Source: Patella vulgata (taxonomy: Eukaryota; Mollusca; Gastropoda; Patellidae). Taken from it: a DNA stretch of 64,000 nucleotides. Position numbers and translations under genes: made by a program. The stretch spans positions 91,135,459 to 91,199,458 of the forward strand of contig NC_065879.2 of the NCBI RefSeq assembly GCF_932274485.2, in the 5' to 3' direction. A model generated the notes under the pieces. That model was not told the DNA's origin. It saw nothing but the letters and a program-made list of their open reading frames with translations, and ran no database searches. Below, piece after piece: positions 47,169 through 61,600 of the stretch (position 1 is the first letter of the stretch; the number at the start of each line of letters is the position of its first letter).

Positions 47169-47281
47169 AGAGCCCACCTTGAGGATTGGATTGTACCTAT
47201 CTTTTCTATGAAAGAGGTCATTGAGTTTGTTTTGTGTTTTTGTTTTTTTTTTTTTTTTTTTTTTTGGGGGGGGGGTGGGGT

Positions 47282-47607
47282 GGGATTTCGTCATATAACA
47301 CAATTGTATTAGTATTAAAATTCTTTTTCTATTAACATTCCAAATGTCTATTAGTATTGATTTGGTAGTGCTAATTTACTTTTTCCTATCATTTTATGAA
47401 TGAATGAATGGATAAATGAAATGTTGTTTAATGGCACGGGGGGGGGGGGGGATTTCGTCATATAACACAATTGCATTAGTATTAAAATTATTTTTCTATT
47501 AACATTCCAAATGTCTATTTAGTATTGATTTGGTAGTGCTAATTTACTTTTTCCTATCATTTTATGAATGAATGAATGGATAAATGAAATGTTGTTTAAT
47601 GGCACGT
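47282..47607. repeat. Tandem duplication of about 165 bp spanning the LINE tail and flank
   Basis: GGGATTTCGTCATATAACAC through GAAATGTTGTTTAATGGCAC occurs at 47,282-47,437 and 47,449-47,607, with a G-run at each junction. The first copy carries a stub of the LINE 3' end. Confidence 0.85.
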
Positions 47608-48355
47608 CAGCTCCAACCGGGCTATATTGCGCCAAACATATGGTGAGGTTTCTCGAGACAAACTAGAAACAAATAATCACAATATTATCTATATATATAC
47701 ATAAATAAAAACAAATATCAAAGTAAATATCAAATACAAATAAATATCACAAACTTTATGTATATATATTTAAAACGTGAAAGGGAAAATCAGATATTTA
47801 CAATTAAAATTTTCGATAAAGATTTGTCTCTTTTATAAAATCTAGCGCTTTACAATATAGACCCAGTTGTGAAAACAACTGATGAAGTGATTGGCAGCGG
47901 GAATGCCGTAATTTTGTATCTTTAAGATGCTTGCACTCAATCAAAATGTGCTTAACTGTCAAGGGAACATAAACGTGTTCACATTCTGGTTGAGGCCCTC
48001 GCTTTAAAATGAAAATATGTGTTTAAAAAGTATGACCTATGCGAGAGCGACACAAGACAACATCATCTTTCCTGCTCGTACGATAGGAGCTTGGCCAGTC
48101 TCCGAAGAGATGCTTGATGTCAGGAAGTTTATTTGTGTCTGCAAGATGCCAAGACCGCTGCCAGCGATCGAATATAAATTGATTTATAGATAATTTAAAA
48201 TCGGCGAATGGTGTTAAAAATTCGGATATGGGAAGATCTAAAGCAGACTTGGCAGCCGAGTCTGCTTGATCATTCCCTTTGATATTCATATGACTGAGAG
48301 CCATTAAAGGACAATGTCCTTGCTGATTAATTCGTAAGATTATAGCAGACAATAA
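47566..48355 (-). mobile_element. 5'-truncated LINE copy, same family as 1-2169
   Basis: The RNase H end (SHMNIKGNDQADSAAKSALD) through FDRWQRSW and VVLCRSRIGHTF matches the first LINE at roughly 70-80% of residues. The frame then stops before the CCHC region, which is still readable further on. The 3' end carries GGTTGGAGCTGACGTGCCAT and an (ATTC)n tail. Confidence 0.85.
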
Positions 48356-50298
48356 AAGCGTAAACTATTCGTAACTCTTTCGTAGCTACTGCCGATTCTC
48401 AACGATTTTTTTCTGCCGAATCGGCACGAATTTCGATTAATTTTGATTCCACGCTATTTGTGGCATTCGTAGCACGCGCGAAAGTGGGGCGTTTATATAG
48501 CCGAGAAATTCAAAGTCGATTTGGGATTGTTCCGAGTCGGTTTCACGAATTTTAGGGAGCCACAAATGGCCACGAGTGTCAAAGAATCGAAAGGGTTACG
48601 ATAAATCTAAACATTCCAAATTTCGTAGACCGACCACGAAAGTTTTTGACAAACTTCAAGAACCGTCTGCGATTTATCTACGAAAAGGAAACAGTTTGGA
48701 TTGGTGACATCAGTAACCCACGTCAAAGCCACGCATAACGCCGTCACATGTGTAAAAATAAAATAGATACTAGTATTTGAGTAACTTCCTTGTTGAATAA
48801 GTATGCCAATAATAATATATAATATAAAGAAGACGGTATGTGAAATTCTATACGCTGTATAACAGCAACGATATATATATGCTTCGCTTAATTCATTATT
48901 TATAAATTTAAATCATGGCGTGAATTTTACATTTTTTAATAACCAAAGCCCCTTTTATGAAGATATCAGATAAATATACTAGTATACATAAAGTAGTCCA
49001 GTGTTGCATAGGCGTGTACGGGCTCGATGAATTTTAAAGAGGACTGGGGGAGCTGAATTGCCCAAACCAATTTTGGGTTACAGACAGCGGTACCGGTCGT
49101 CTGCGAGAGGCCCCGGAGCGGTGAGTTAGGAGGGTACCTTGTAGGATACAAACACCGCAAAGACAATTTGGAAAAGTTGACGACCGTAAACGCGTTTTCC
49201 TGCACTTCAAAGTTGTCAAATACAGCCTAACTTAGCTAGCTGACTCGAATTCCAGTCATTCAAACGTTTACTGTTCATGGAGATGGGACCGTCGGGAGGA
49301 AATTTGGCCCGTGAATACAGCAAATTCAATGTGCCCCCCCCCCCCGGGGTGTAGGGGGTGATAATAACATACCCTTCGTAAAAGCCAACTAATGGATCCC
49401 TGTAATGGGGTGGGGTGTTTGCCGTGCGTTGCGACCCGTGTCGGTGGAGAGTGGGATCCTTGTAATTGAGTGGGGACTTGGCTTGCGAGCCTTGTGTCTG
49501 CAACACATTACTTTGACCCCATGGTTCACTTAGACGGGAGGTCAAAGTGGCCCATTTTTTTAAAAAAACAGACTGCTGTCAGGCACTGATCGCCCAGATA
49601 AATAGATCTGATCAGATACCGCCTGTGACCTGACCACTAGTTTATCCGACCAGAAAAAAAAGTGTCGAACTGACTTGCAAACCTCAACGAAGCCCCCGAA
49701 AATTTGAAAAGTAGACTGCCGGAAATGCACTCTGGCAATATTTCAGGCACTGATCGTCGAGATAAATAGAGGTTACCAGATACTGTCTGTCGCCAAGTCA
49801 ATTGTTTATCAGACCAGAGAGGGAAGTGTCGAACGGAGTGATTGAATCAAAGTAAATGAATATTTTCGCCACGTTATTTTGAGAAATAGACCGCCGGAAA
49901 TGCATGCAGCCTGGCAGTATTTCAGATACCGGTGAACAAAATTAATAGTGTTTTACTTAAGCTACGTAGCGTGAAACCCTAAAAAAGAGGCCTCGCAAAT
50001 TGTTTGACAATAGATACGCATGTAATACTATGTAGTAATTTATTATGTCCTGTGTGCTGGGAAATTAAAACCAGTGTTTTCCCACTTTTTTACGAGTCCT
50101 AACAACTATTCGGCCCACAAAAACATGTTTCTCTATATGCGAGCTTCTAACAAAATCCAATCTTATTTTGATATTAATATGCGAATAATAATTTTTAAGT
50201 GTTGTATACGTCATAATTTATTCAAGAACTGATCTAGGTCGGGGAAACCTTCTCGTTTGCTATAAATAGTTTTTTCTTTCCTGTTTGTACATCCATTA
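48356..50298. other. No gene recognised
   Basis: Moderate GC in places (48,400-48,700; 49,080-49,550, with a C-run at 49,335). Open frames at 48,966-49,545 on the - strand overlap each other and have no domain signature. Confidence 0.4.
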
Positions 50299-50610
50299 CT
50301 CCCATCAAAAGGCAAAACCTAGTAACTCACTTTTTTATCAAAATTGAGTTAGGACCAAATTTGTAGTTAGTAGGGTATGTGCTTCCTGTTGTTGTACTAG
50401 ATATTCCAATATTTTGATTTTGTTAGCAGTTACACCAATGGCACAGGCTAGCAACTTCCGTCATTTGCCTAGTATACCACATCAAAACCTAGTAACTCAA
50501 AAGTCAAATCAATGGATGAGCTGGGGTTTAATATTCATTCATTATGGTTTCCTTTGCTTTCTCAAAATAAGAAAAAAAGTGAGTTACTAGGTTTTGCCTT
50601 TTGACGGGAG
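50299..50610. mobile_element. MITE of 312 bp with about 38-bp terminal inverted repeats
   Basis: The left end CTCCCATCAAAAGGCAAAAC and right end, reversed, CTCCCGTCAAAAGGCAAAAC continue as inverted repeats through CCTAGTAACTCACTTTTTT. ATTA at 50,295-50,298 and 50,611-50,614 is the probable target duplication. Confidence 0.88.
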
Positions 50611-50730
50611 ATTATTACACAACACACAGTAGGACTGTGTTATGTGTCCTCTGGGTTATTTTACACATGGAACAAGTGTGCACAGTCTTAATAAGATTGG
50701 TGTTGAAAAGTTATTGCAACACAGATTTCG

Positions 50731-51071
50731 GGAGCCACGGTGGCTAAGTGGGTCGCGTGTTCGGTCCCTGCATTGGCCGAGAAAGTTCATCGAGTTTTTC
50801 CGACGTGTTTCCCCATGTCAGTGCTGCAGGATGGAGTGCCTGACAAGAACAGCTGGTTAGTCGTTCGGATGGGACGAAAAACCGAGGTCCCGTGTATACT
50901 TTGGCGTGCACGTAAAAGATCCCTTCGCACTTGGAATTTGATATAAGAGTAGGGCATAGTGCCGCTGCCCGGGCAAAGTTTTCCCTCATAGCACACTGTA
51001 TGGCGTATGCCCGTCTTCATTAGCCAGTATAGGAGCAGAACAGTAGGACGTTAAACCCCATTTCATTTAAT
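50731..51071 (+). repeat. Type-A SINE with deletion in the head, target duplication
   Basis: The body and tail are intact, but the region between box A and box B is shortened (GGCTAAGTGGGTCGCGTGTT). It is flanked by TTGCAACACAGATTTCG and TTGCAACACAGCTTTCG. Loss inside the promoter suggests this copy is silent. Confidence 0.9.
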
Positions 51072-51872
51072 TTGCAACACAGCTTTCGTAAACGTTCACT
51101 GACAACCGGTATAGGTTAGATTACCGCCGGGAAATTTTAGATTCATCGAAGAATGATCATTTAGCTGCGCGCGCATCTCATGTTACCTCTAACCCCGTCA
51201 ACAACATAGCAGAATTACAATCAAACTTCAACTTCCAGGTAAGTTTCGTTTAATTTTTAAATTCATCAAAGTCAATTTCTTATGCGTAAACATATTCCCA
51301 GAGATTCTACTACTGATTTAATTCACTGATATATGAGCGAATTTCAATGTAAATAAAGAAGGTAGGCGTTTACACGAGTAAGCCATCTAACCGTGATATC
51401 AAACAAACAAACAAAAATTGTATACATCCTTTTATCTATTCATGGTTAGTGTATTGTGAATCATTATACAAAATTTATTCAGAGTTGGCGTTCATTCAAA
51501 TACGAATACCTCACATTGAATCAGTATTATAGTAACAAACACTGAGATTTTATTAAGATGTCACTCCAGTTTAGCGGCCAGTCATGAAATTTCCCTTGCG
51601 TTTCTGCTTAATACATATTTTACTGTACTTGTTAAACTATTGTATTAGTTTTACCTGATCCAAGTAGCAAATGACAGAATTCACTTATAAGTTTACCGAT
51701 ATTCCCTTAACACAATAATAAAGTCCATCGTTCTCATGAATGGTTACATTACTTTAGCTAATATTAGAAGCTCGACCCTTATTTTTCCATTCAGTCCCCA
51801 ACAATATATTCTGCTGTTACATGAATCAAATTTATAAAATTAAACCTCGTGTGTTGACCTGGAAAGTTCACC
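51072..51872. other. No gene recognised
   Basis: A donor-like TTCCAGGTAAGT lies near 51,235 on the + strand, but no supporting frame was seen. Confidence 0.3.
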
Positions 51873-52452
51873 GCAAAACCCTTTAAAACCTTACCCGTTA
51901 CGTCGGGGTATATACAAAACACACAAAAAAATAACATAGGAGATAAAACCGTGAATACTATTTGAATGATTGTGAGTTAATATCTTCACCACAAATATAG
52001 CGATGGACGGTGAAATATCTATTCAACCGTCTATTCAAGAATTTCCTAATTAGGAACTTAACTCAATTCCAGCCAAACAATCACAAAATATTTTACTTTC
52101 CAATATAAACCTCTTAATAATTTGTTACTAGTCATTTTAAAAGCCAAAATATGTGTTCAAAAACAAACAATTATAATTTACATTCTTTTAAAAACAAAAT
52201 GACTCACCGTAAAACAACAATCACACACATTTTTCGGATCCCCGCAGTTCCGCCTCCATTGATTTGAAAGTCTTTAGTAGTTTGTTTTTTTTGGGTGATT
52301 TCTCGGTCCTTTCTTCATACCCATCTTTTAAGTTCGAATTTCCATATCGTTGAACTGAGTATTTCCAATCATTGGCCCGTGATCATCGTCCAGGTCTTCA
52401 CGCTGTTGTGGCGATTAACTCCCAGGTTCTCAGTCACGGCCACCATAACAAA

Positions 52453-52847
52453 TCACTGTAACACTATTGTTAGTGATAACAGTAGACCGGTTTCGTAAAT
52501 ATATGGTTTATACGGGAACAGAATATCAAACATCTACAGAATAACAACAGCAATACAGATCCTAAAACTATACAAGAACTAGTCTACGACAGGAACACAT
52601 CTAACAATCTTGAATCAACCATTCCGCCCCTCTGCCACGGCAGCGGCTGAACTCGGGTGAGTCCATACACTCGTCCAACCCTTTCTTCTCCTCCCGGCTC
52701 CTCTCTCCTAACTGTCAGTGAACTCCTCAATATATACCCTTGCACACATGGTCATACATACAATTGTCTATTTTATCTCGTCACGGCATGCCTACTGACC
52801 AAAGCATATTCCTTTGAAGTAAAGCGGAGCGTGTGCAAAGACCACAC
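52453..52847 (-). mobile_element. LTR-like fossil, mirror copy
   Basis: Same block as 6,127-6,521, carried along by the inverted duplication. Confidence 0.35.
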
Positions 52848-54232
52848 GTAGTTTGTAAAGATCATACTGAATCAATTAGATGTTTAATAAGTTCGTGCTT
52901 AACAGAAGTTTATATAGAGGTGAAAGTCAAAAATCATATATTGTTAAAACTAGCGGAGTTCATTAAGTTCCATGTACCTAAATGATACTGTTCAATTTGG
53001 TGAGAAATATAAATCACTTTGTCACAACCGTCTATGTTTACATGTACGCAAATTCCCGAATTCCCATAAGAAAATCTTATATCGTCATGTGTTCTTATGG
53101 AAAAAAACCTACCCTGGAAGAATAACCAATTACAGGTTTAAAGAAAAACTTTTAGAAGAATAACCCTAAATTGTCCTGTATATATCCAAAGCCGCTCCCG
53201 AATTTCAGACCGCAAGTTATTCCGGGCATAGAATAAACCCCAAAGATCAAAGAGATATGCCGTTATAGGTTTATAAAGCTAAGTGAACAATTACGTCAAG
53301 CTCTCGGATCCATTCACGTGATCTAATATATCTGCATATCTTGCGTCCTGTACGTAGGGTTGCTTGTGTAACTGCCGGAGTCTTGTGCGGTCCACCTGCA
53401 CAATATAGCGAGATAATGAATACATGTTCTTTTCAGGATGAAATAGTCATCTTATTAAGGGGCTATAACATGTTTATTGTATTCAACATCATCTCTTACT
53501 ACATAATTCTTTTCCAATTGAAGGTCTATCGATCTCCAGGTAAAATATATTATTTAATTAAAACCCATTTGCAGACAATTTATTCATTTGAGTCTGCATA
53601 TTGCTCTTGATAATTCAACACATTTTATGAGAATGCTGGAGAATTTTACGATAGTGTTGTATAGAACAAATCTCCGAATGTAATACAATATCATTTGGAG
53701 TCTAAATTTTATAATTGTATTTTGAATTCATATTTTAATTTATATTTTTCATTTGTAACTCATTTTGGACATGTGACAGATTAATTGTAAAATGTAATCT
53801 GCATCAGAGGTGAGGGTTATTTCATATAATTATGTAAGATATAATGGGTTATTCAAACAATGTATAGCCGGCTTGTCTTAGACAAGTATATTATGATATA
53901 AGGTTTAGGTAACAAGCATTAACACATATTGTCTAGAGATAAGATGTGTGAATCTTAATGATTAGTTCTCATTGTTCTGATTACTAATGGTATTAACTAT
54001 GGCGTGCCCTAACCGATATAAAAAGCCTAGTTTAGAAGCAGACGGGGGGAAGTACAGAAGAGACCTGGAGAGAGACCCGTAGAGACTTAGAGGTCCTCCG
54101 GACCTCGGGAGAGGGTCTGCCCTCGACACCGGTGCAGAGGGGTCCTGTGAGGCCGAGGAGAAGCCGCTATAGCTAGGCGTTACTACACCCAACCAAATGA
54201 TGTTCATATGTACCTGTAAATATGTTATCCAG

Positions 54233-54903
54233 CTTTGGCAGCAAAATCTGCTTGATCATTCCCCCTTATATCTACGTGACTGGGGAGCCAGCAAAAGACG
54301 ACGTCTTTACTGTTGAACTCGTATGATAATAGCAGATGATAAACATCTGCTACTAATGGGTGTTCAAGCTGTTTGTTGTTAATTGCTTGAAGCGAGGACA
54401 GAGAATCAGTAAAGATGATATACTTTAAAGATGAAGAGGATTGTATGAACTCCAAGGCCTGAAGAATGGCCTGGAGCTCAGCTGTAAATATTGAAGCAGC
54501 AGGTGGAAGACACACAGAAATGGTCTCAGATGGCGTCACGGTAGCCGAGGCTACCCGATCACCATCTTTAGAACCATCTGTGTAAATAGGAGCATAATCA
54601 CCATACTTAGACCTTAACTCTCTAAAGAGAGATTGGAACACCGTAGAGCTAGTATCTCTCTTTTTATGTTGAGTTAGATCGAAATCGATCTTTGGGGGAG
54701 ATATAGCCCACGGTGGAGTCCTAAAGACAGGGGTATTCGCAATACTGTCAAGGCTGATACCAGCCTCAGACAAAAGGGGTTGTATGCGAATACCGAATGA
54801 TGGAATAACATAAGTCTTCACCAGATACAAATGCTCATAAAGAGGTCTAAATATGGTGTTAAATGAAATGTGATTCGGAAGTGATGCTATTTTCGTAGCA
54901 TAC
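54233..54903 (-). mobile_element. Internal LINE fragment (671 bp) with 7-bp flanking repeats
   Basis: Exact-length copy of 834-1504 of the LINE at the left edge of the window, about 99% identical and without indels by eye. It carries the RNase H start (YTDGSKDGDRV) to HVDIRGNDQADFAAKA. It lacks the LINE 3' end and tail but is flanked by TATCCAG on both sides (54,226-54,232; 54,904-54,910), present once in the left arm. It is not a standard target-primed insertion. Confidence 0.88.
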
Positions 54904-55659
54904 TATCCAGTATTAAAATATCTTTTTAATAAATAAGAGTTATGTATTCTATCACACCAGTGATCCGTCTACATTAATCTGAATTGAGTAGCAAAGTAGG
55001 ATGTTAAACCCCATTTCATTCCGATCTTCCTATTGGTCATTGAAAGTGAAGTTCAAATTCATATTGTGCCACTCATGATACTCAAAGTTTAGACAACAAA
55101 GCATTTTATTGACTAATGTTAAACAAAAACAACAATAAAACACAATAAAACAATGCAAAAACAGAACGTTAGCAAGATCAAACAATAGTAAAATATTTTG
55201 ATAGTGTTAATGTCTACCTTTAGAAACATCGATCACGTCATTCAAAGTCAGCACAAGTAAAAAATAAAACAAGGGTTCAGTGCACCCTGTACATCGGATT
55301 TTTATTTACACAACCAACCCAACCAGAGACTAATTTCAAAATACGCATGGTTCACCTAACATGACACCATCAGTGATATCACTATTGGTGATATACATGA
55401 CTAAAACAGCTGACGTATATAATTCAAAACTATGTACATGGCTTATTGTTTGAAATTTAATCTGTTGGCAAAACAAAAAATAAATCATTTTATAATGTAA
55501 TAATTATTTACATCCTATATTAATAATTTAATTTAATTGTCCATATATACCTCTGGTCAGATTGTGTCGCTTATTCCATTCTCATTGGAACACCGTCTTG
55601 TCAAACAATGGTATCAAAATATTTGTTTAAGTTGTTTTAAAAAAAACTAATTTAAGCTC

Positions 55660-58600
55660 TTAAACATATGTACCCAGATTATGATCAATGGAATATTCTG
55701 ATATCTTGTATTCTCCGGACCAACACATTTTCTTACATAACGATATATTTTCATTGATCTTTTCCGGAACTGTATCATCTAGGACTGGCCTCGGTTCAAC
55801 TGTTAGAGGTTCGCATAATGAAGTATTTAGAGCTGAAATCTCATTATGTTTCCTTACTACGTCACATCCTGTCAAAAATAGTAGATTAATGTGCGATTTA
55901 ATATATCGGGTCATCAAAACTGATTTGCAAAATTGAAGATTGGCAAAGGTATGTAAAATATTTGTTCATGTTAATGCATTTGTCAAGTATTGTCAACAAT
56001 ATGAAAAAATACACTATTGAAAGTTTTGCTAATTTGTCAAGAAGTTCTTTATGTTTGATATATTAAAGCCTTCATGTGAGCAATAGCCTCTTTACACATT
56101 GTTGAATCTTTTAATATTTCATCGATGTGATGCCCCAATACAAACATGCACAATTTATACAAAATTGGACAGGTACAATGAAGCTACAAGCAGAGCACAC
56201 ACACACAAAATCAAAAGTACGTTTATGAAGAAAGAACATCTCCCCGCTTTATAGATTTACAAATATCAAAATTACTTACGCCATAAAGATAACACGAGAA
56301 GTGCTGTTACCACGACGAACAAAATACTAATTATTATCAGGATCACAGTCACCATGCTCATTCCACTGTTCAAATTAGATGCTGTCAGTTAAAATAATAT
56401 ACCACACAGATTAACGATGAGTCAAGAAAGAGCTAACTTTGCCTATTGTAAGTTTTTAGGGGATATAATATACATTATTATTTAATTATAAATATGTCAA
56501 GCCCATAAAAAAACGCTCTGGAACGCCGTATACCTTCGACTATATGTAAATTAGAACATCGCGGCCATCAAACTTTTGTACTATAAAATTCTAATTGAGA
56601 CTTAGTCTGGTTTATCGATTACCGTTGCTACGCTAATAAACAATCTATGATACATTTTGCCAGCACTTCAGACTCAGATAACTCCGAAAAGAATAAAGTG
56701 ATTTGACTAAAATTGTCAATATAATATTCATCTTTCATTATCTTTCGTTGGACTAATAAAATACATCTGTAAAGACCTCTCTATATCCAAGAAAAAATAC
56801 ACAATGTGCACAAAGCATATACTTGGTATAAAATCAATTTTCAAATGTTGTTCAATGTGTATAAAAATAATTTGTTTGACAAACATAAATCGATTACATT
56901 TTTGAGATTTGAATCATTTCTATAAATGACGTAAAACATTTTTTATTAGCCCTGGTGATGCATAACAGTAGGCCGTTGAGCTTCATTTCGATTCATCTCA
57001 AAGACCTATGCGCCTTTAATTTATTCTGCAACGGTAAATATCTATGCATACCATTAACCGTGATATTTATGTATTTAGAACTATATAAATATCACAAATC
57101 CTACCGTACATACCTGTGTCTTGTTTTGTAACATTGGTTGTAGTAAATTCTATCTTTGTATGCTGGTACTTGGAAGTATTCCTCTTCTCTTCCACAAAAT
57201 TTGTAACTTCTTTCTGTTTTAGAAACACAAAGCCAATCTCCAAATCAGTAGATAATACATATTAATTAATTGCAGATCTATCTTTTGGAAAAGTATTGAG
57301 CAATCAAACTGATTATTTATACTTAGTCAAAGCAAAGAATGTTTATAATCAAACTCAGTCAAGGTTTTAAAGTACCTGGTAGACATAGGCGTACGAACCA
57401 GTGGCAGGGGAGGGGAAGGGGGTGGCTGCCACCCCCCCCCCCCCCCAAACTTTCGGCGAGACGGGTAAAGTGAAAACAAACATTATTATTCCATCTAGTT
57501 GGCAAAATAAAGTGCCTGAAATCTAATAAAACACTAATTTTACTTTTTCTTTTAACTGAATACCACGAATTTGTACTGAATTGGCTATGGGTTAAAACAT
57601 TTTGTCTGGAGCCACCCTACATTGTGCGATATTTTTCAGGCATCGATTATTATTTGTGAATGCAGCTGCAACAGTATGATTGGATGGCTGGAATTTAGGT
57701 CGGGTTAGAATGGAATTTCGGTTGCAAACTGATTGGAAAATTTGAAGTTGCTTAATTCACGGCATAGAATAGCAGATATACCCCGCGACGAGTTATTGCT
57801 TGTTTGGGAAAACGCGTTTGCGACCGTCAAATTTTCTAAAAGTCATGTCATGATCCAAATGTATAAATAATGAATAACCCCAACTATATTTATCGTTGAT
57901 GTTATACATACGTATACAATTTCACACACGGTGTTTATATTATTATATTATTGTTATTTGCATACTTGTTGTCCAAGGACGTTACTCAAATATCTATTTT
58001 ATTTATACACATGTGACGGCGTTAAAGGGCCAATGTCGATTATTATTTCGGAAAATAAAACAGCATAATTTTGTGTTAAAAGCTATTATATTCATCTACC
58101 CGAGGGCCGAGCAACTAACTCAATATACGTGATACGTTTTCAAACAACTTAAACCGGTCAGTCTGCATCTGGAAATGGAGACCGGTGTCCTAAACTGTAT
58201 TATACGGTGTCTGGATAAAACTAGATTTTTATTTTATAAAAAGAATGTGTAGGTGAAATTTACCTTTAGTTACCAAGTACAGCACGTGGCTCATGCACTG
58301 TATAGAACTATAAAGGAAAGGCAATAGATTATCATGTCACCTAACGAACAAATTGACCCGAAATCTTAAAAAGGTTACGTGCACGGATAAACGGTTTTTA
58401 CGTTCATGGACAAACGGGTCAATATTTTGAGTTGAAATTTTGATACGCGGTGAATATCCCATTCTTCTCTATTTTGGGGCTTAAATTTCAGACGTACACG
58501 GATATTTATTTCTGATACTCTGTTAAAATCGGGATGGTCCCTTTAAAAGAGGTACATGCATTCGTTGGCAAACGTAAAAGTTGGATTTATGTTAGTAAAA

Positions 58601-61600
58601 ATAAAGCGAAGTATAATATTACACTCTATGTGAGTAATCAGTTTGTTTTAAATGAATTCAGTAATAGAGCAAAAGGAAAACACAAGATATCCTTCTATAT
58701 AACTGGCTGAAGTAATGAGCGATAGCAGATACGTAGGCGAATTTCTGCTCACTGATGAGGAAAAGTTGTTATATGGTGTATTACGACAGAAAAAATAGAT
58801 GTTAATCCAACCGTCCTAATGCTAGGCTCTCACGATTCGCGCTAGAAAAATGCGTTTGCGACCTTCAAATTTTCCAAATTTACTTCGGGAGGGCGTGGGG
58901 GGGGGGGGGGTCACGGTGTACAGGGCAGGGCAGATCGCAGAACCTTGGCGTTTGTTTTCAACATGCACAAAACAAACGCCGTGACTCGGCGATCATTTGC
59001 GACCATCGAGACCACAGGGCGATATCGGGCGTTTCCACCACGCTTTTATCACACTTATGACGATTTTGACGTGCTCTGGAGCCATTTTCCGTCGCCGTAG
59101 CAGCGCAGTAAAGGCTTCACCCTGGCCTGACTGTGGTATAAGCACACGACTTTTTTCAAATCTGTAATTTTTGGGGACATTTCTCGCGTTGTGTTTACTT
59201 TTGGTGGCAACCTTGTACATTTTCTGGTCGCTGTACGGTCGCCGCAGCGCAGTAAGGACGCCACCAGGTCTGACGGTGGCATGAAGATAAGTTCGGATAA
59301 GTTTCGATGCGATTAATACGATTGTCACGACTGACCTCAATATATGAAAATACCTGATAGGATCACCGCGATTACTCCACGATTAAAACCATGATTTGCA
59401 TCGCAGCGCGAATCATGATAGTGGGAACCTAGCATTAATGATTCAACTCTGTCAAGCCATTCACCTAATGAACATCTACACCAGAGTCGTTATGTTCCAA
59501 AATCTTGCCCCTCACAGTGCTTGTCGCTACTGGGGTAGCCTAACCGGGTTATTCTTATCGAACTTAGTCACGTTTTTGATGTAATGTGTGTAACTATACC
59601 CAGAGTTTCACCACTCTCGCGCTATTAGAATCAAAGTTATCGAGCTCCAAATTCTCCACCAATCTTTATAATAGGTTATATTTACTATCCAGGTTAGACT
59701 TACGTCTGATTTCTCAGTGGTATCCATGGATGCATTTGGGTTCTCAATAAACCGTTCTGAAGCAGAAAAAAAATAACTTATCAAGTTCGTGTGCAGCATT
59801 TTGTTACATAAATCAAGGGGATCAAATTTAAATAAAATTAGTATATTACCACAATAAAGGCATGTAGTTATCCCGTTTCAATTACCTATATTGGTGTAGG
59901 CATTATACTTCGTTTTAATGACCTATATTGATGGATACATTATATCCCGTTTCAATAACCTATATTGATGGCGACATTACATCCCGTTTCAATAACCTTA
60001 TATTGGTGACATTTGATACCATTTCGGCTAACCTAAATTGGTGACTTTAGATTCCGTTTCAATAACCTTGTATTGGTGATATTAGATTCCCTTTTAATAT
60101 TAATTCTGTAATTGTGGATATCTGATTACAATAACTAAACTGATGACGAAGGCGTTAAAGTCATAAATATGGTTATTAATTTATAGTATGATTCACATTA
60201 GTATGATTCAAAGCTGAATAATGATGACAAATTATTATGGCTTGAATTGCTTGGATTTATTGCCGCTTTAAATGAAACGGAAACATTTAATAGAAGATGT
60301 ATATTTTTTTCGATCAATACGTTCCTTCCAATTATTCAGAGGATAGCTGTAATTCAAAGCCTACTGTTAATTCTGGTTCGCGCATTTTCTTGATTTAGCG
60401 AACGCCTCAGATGGGAAGTAACTATTCTGATAACGAAATGTCGTACAAACAAAAACTAAGCCAGTAGTGGTAATATTTTATCAGTCATCAACATGAGATC
60501 GCGTAGAGTATATCCTAAATTTCCCGTATTTCTGCATGTTATACAGGCATGCTGCCCTTTATCACAAATTAAGATACAATGCATATCAAACACCACAAAA
60601 TGAAACGTAAGCCGAGCAAAGTCCTCGACGTAAAATCAATTTTTAATATGAATCAACATAAGTGTGTAGCAACACCTGATTAATTAATTATTTATTATTT
60701 CTCTATACAAGCAACTTGAGTCTTCAGGCATATATATCTATTATACATACCGCTAATAGCAATGGTGACATTTTTAGACTTATAATTCCATAAATCTACT
60801 CTACATCTATATATTCCCCTGTCTTCTATTGTAACATTGGTTATCCCAAATACTATCTTTGTATGCTGGTTTTCTGTTTTCACTCTGATCATGTACTTGG
60901 AAGTATTCCTTTTCTCTTCCACACGAAAAGTTATAACTTCTTTCTGTTTTAGAAACAAAAAAACAACAATGAGGATGCTGTCCCCCGGGGCAATCCCCAA
61001 ATCAGTAGATAATACATATTAATTAATTGCAGATGTATCTTTTTGGAAAGTATTGAGCAATCAAACTGATTATAAATACTTAGTCAAAGCAAGAAACCTT
61101 CGGTTGCCATGCAAGATACACCCACATTTTGCAAGAGATGGATAGAAAACACACTAAAATAAAACGTGATTTTTCGTACAATCAATGGCCGTAATCCAAT
61201 AAATTATGGCCCGAAATGCGAGGATATCGAAATGAGCCAAGATCTTTGGGATAAAAACATATTTTGCGTTTCATCAATATCAGATACAAACTGTGACCTC
61301 TAGAGGGTCCATAACTTGGTATTACATACTTTTACACTATTTGCGTTCAAGTGGTCATTTTGTCGGGAAGTATTGGTCCGATTTGTAAGAAATTCGACCT
61401 ATACCATCATCAGTGTGTCACGATGACATATGTAAATGCATTTTAAAATCGAATGAAAATTTTAACATCTAGAGAGTCCACAAGCTAAAGTTGTGATGAT
61501 TGTTCGTACAATCAGGGGCCATAATTCAGGCAGTTACGTTCCGATATGCGCGAATATCGAAAGGAACCTACATCTTTGTGATATAAGCACAACAAACTTG

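Larger units (their letters stand above)
51873..56468 (-). repeat. Right arm of the large inverted duplication
   Basis: Reverse complement of 3,188-7,108. It holds the last two exons of the complete receptor gene plus its 3' flank, and a 671-bp LINE fragment the left arm lacks. Outside it, at 56,468, the receptor gene continues, so the left arm is the copied, truncated one. Confidence 0.9.

Noticed and set aside
58993-59340. 115-codon basic open frame
   Set aside because: It lies inside a MITE-like element with inverted ends and has no homologue pattern or conserved motif.
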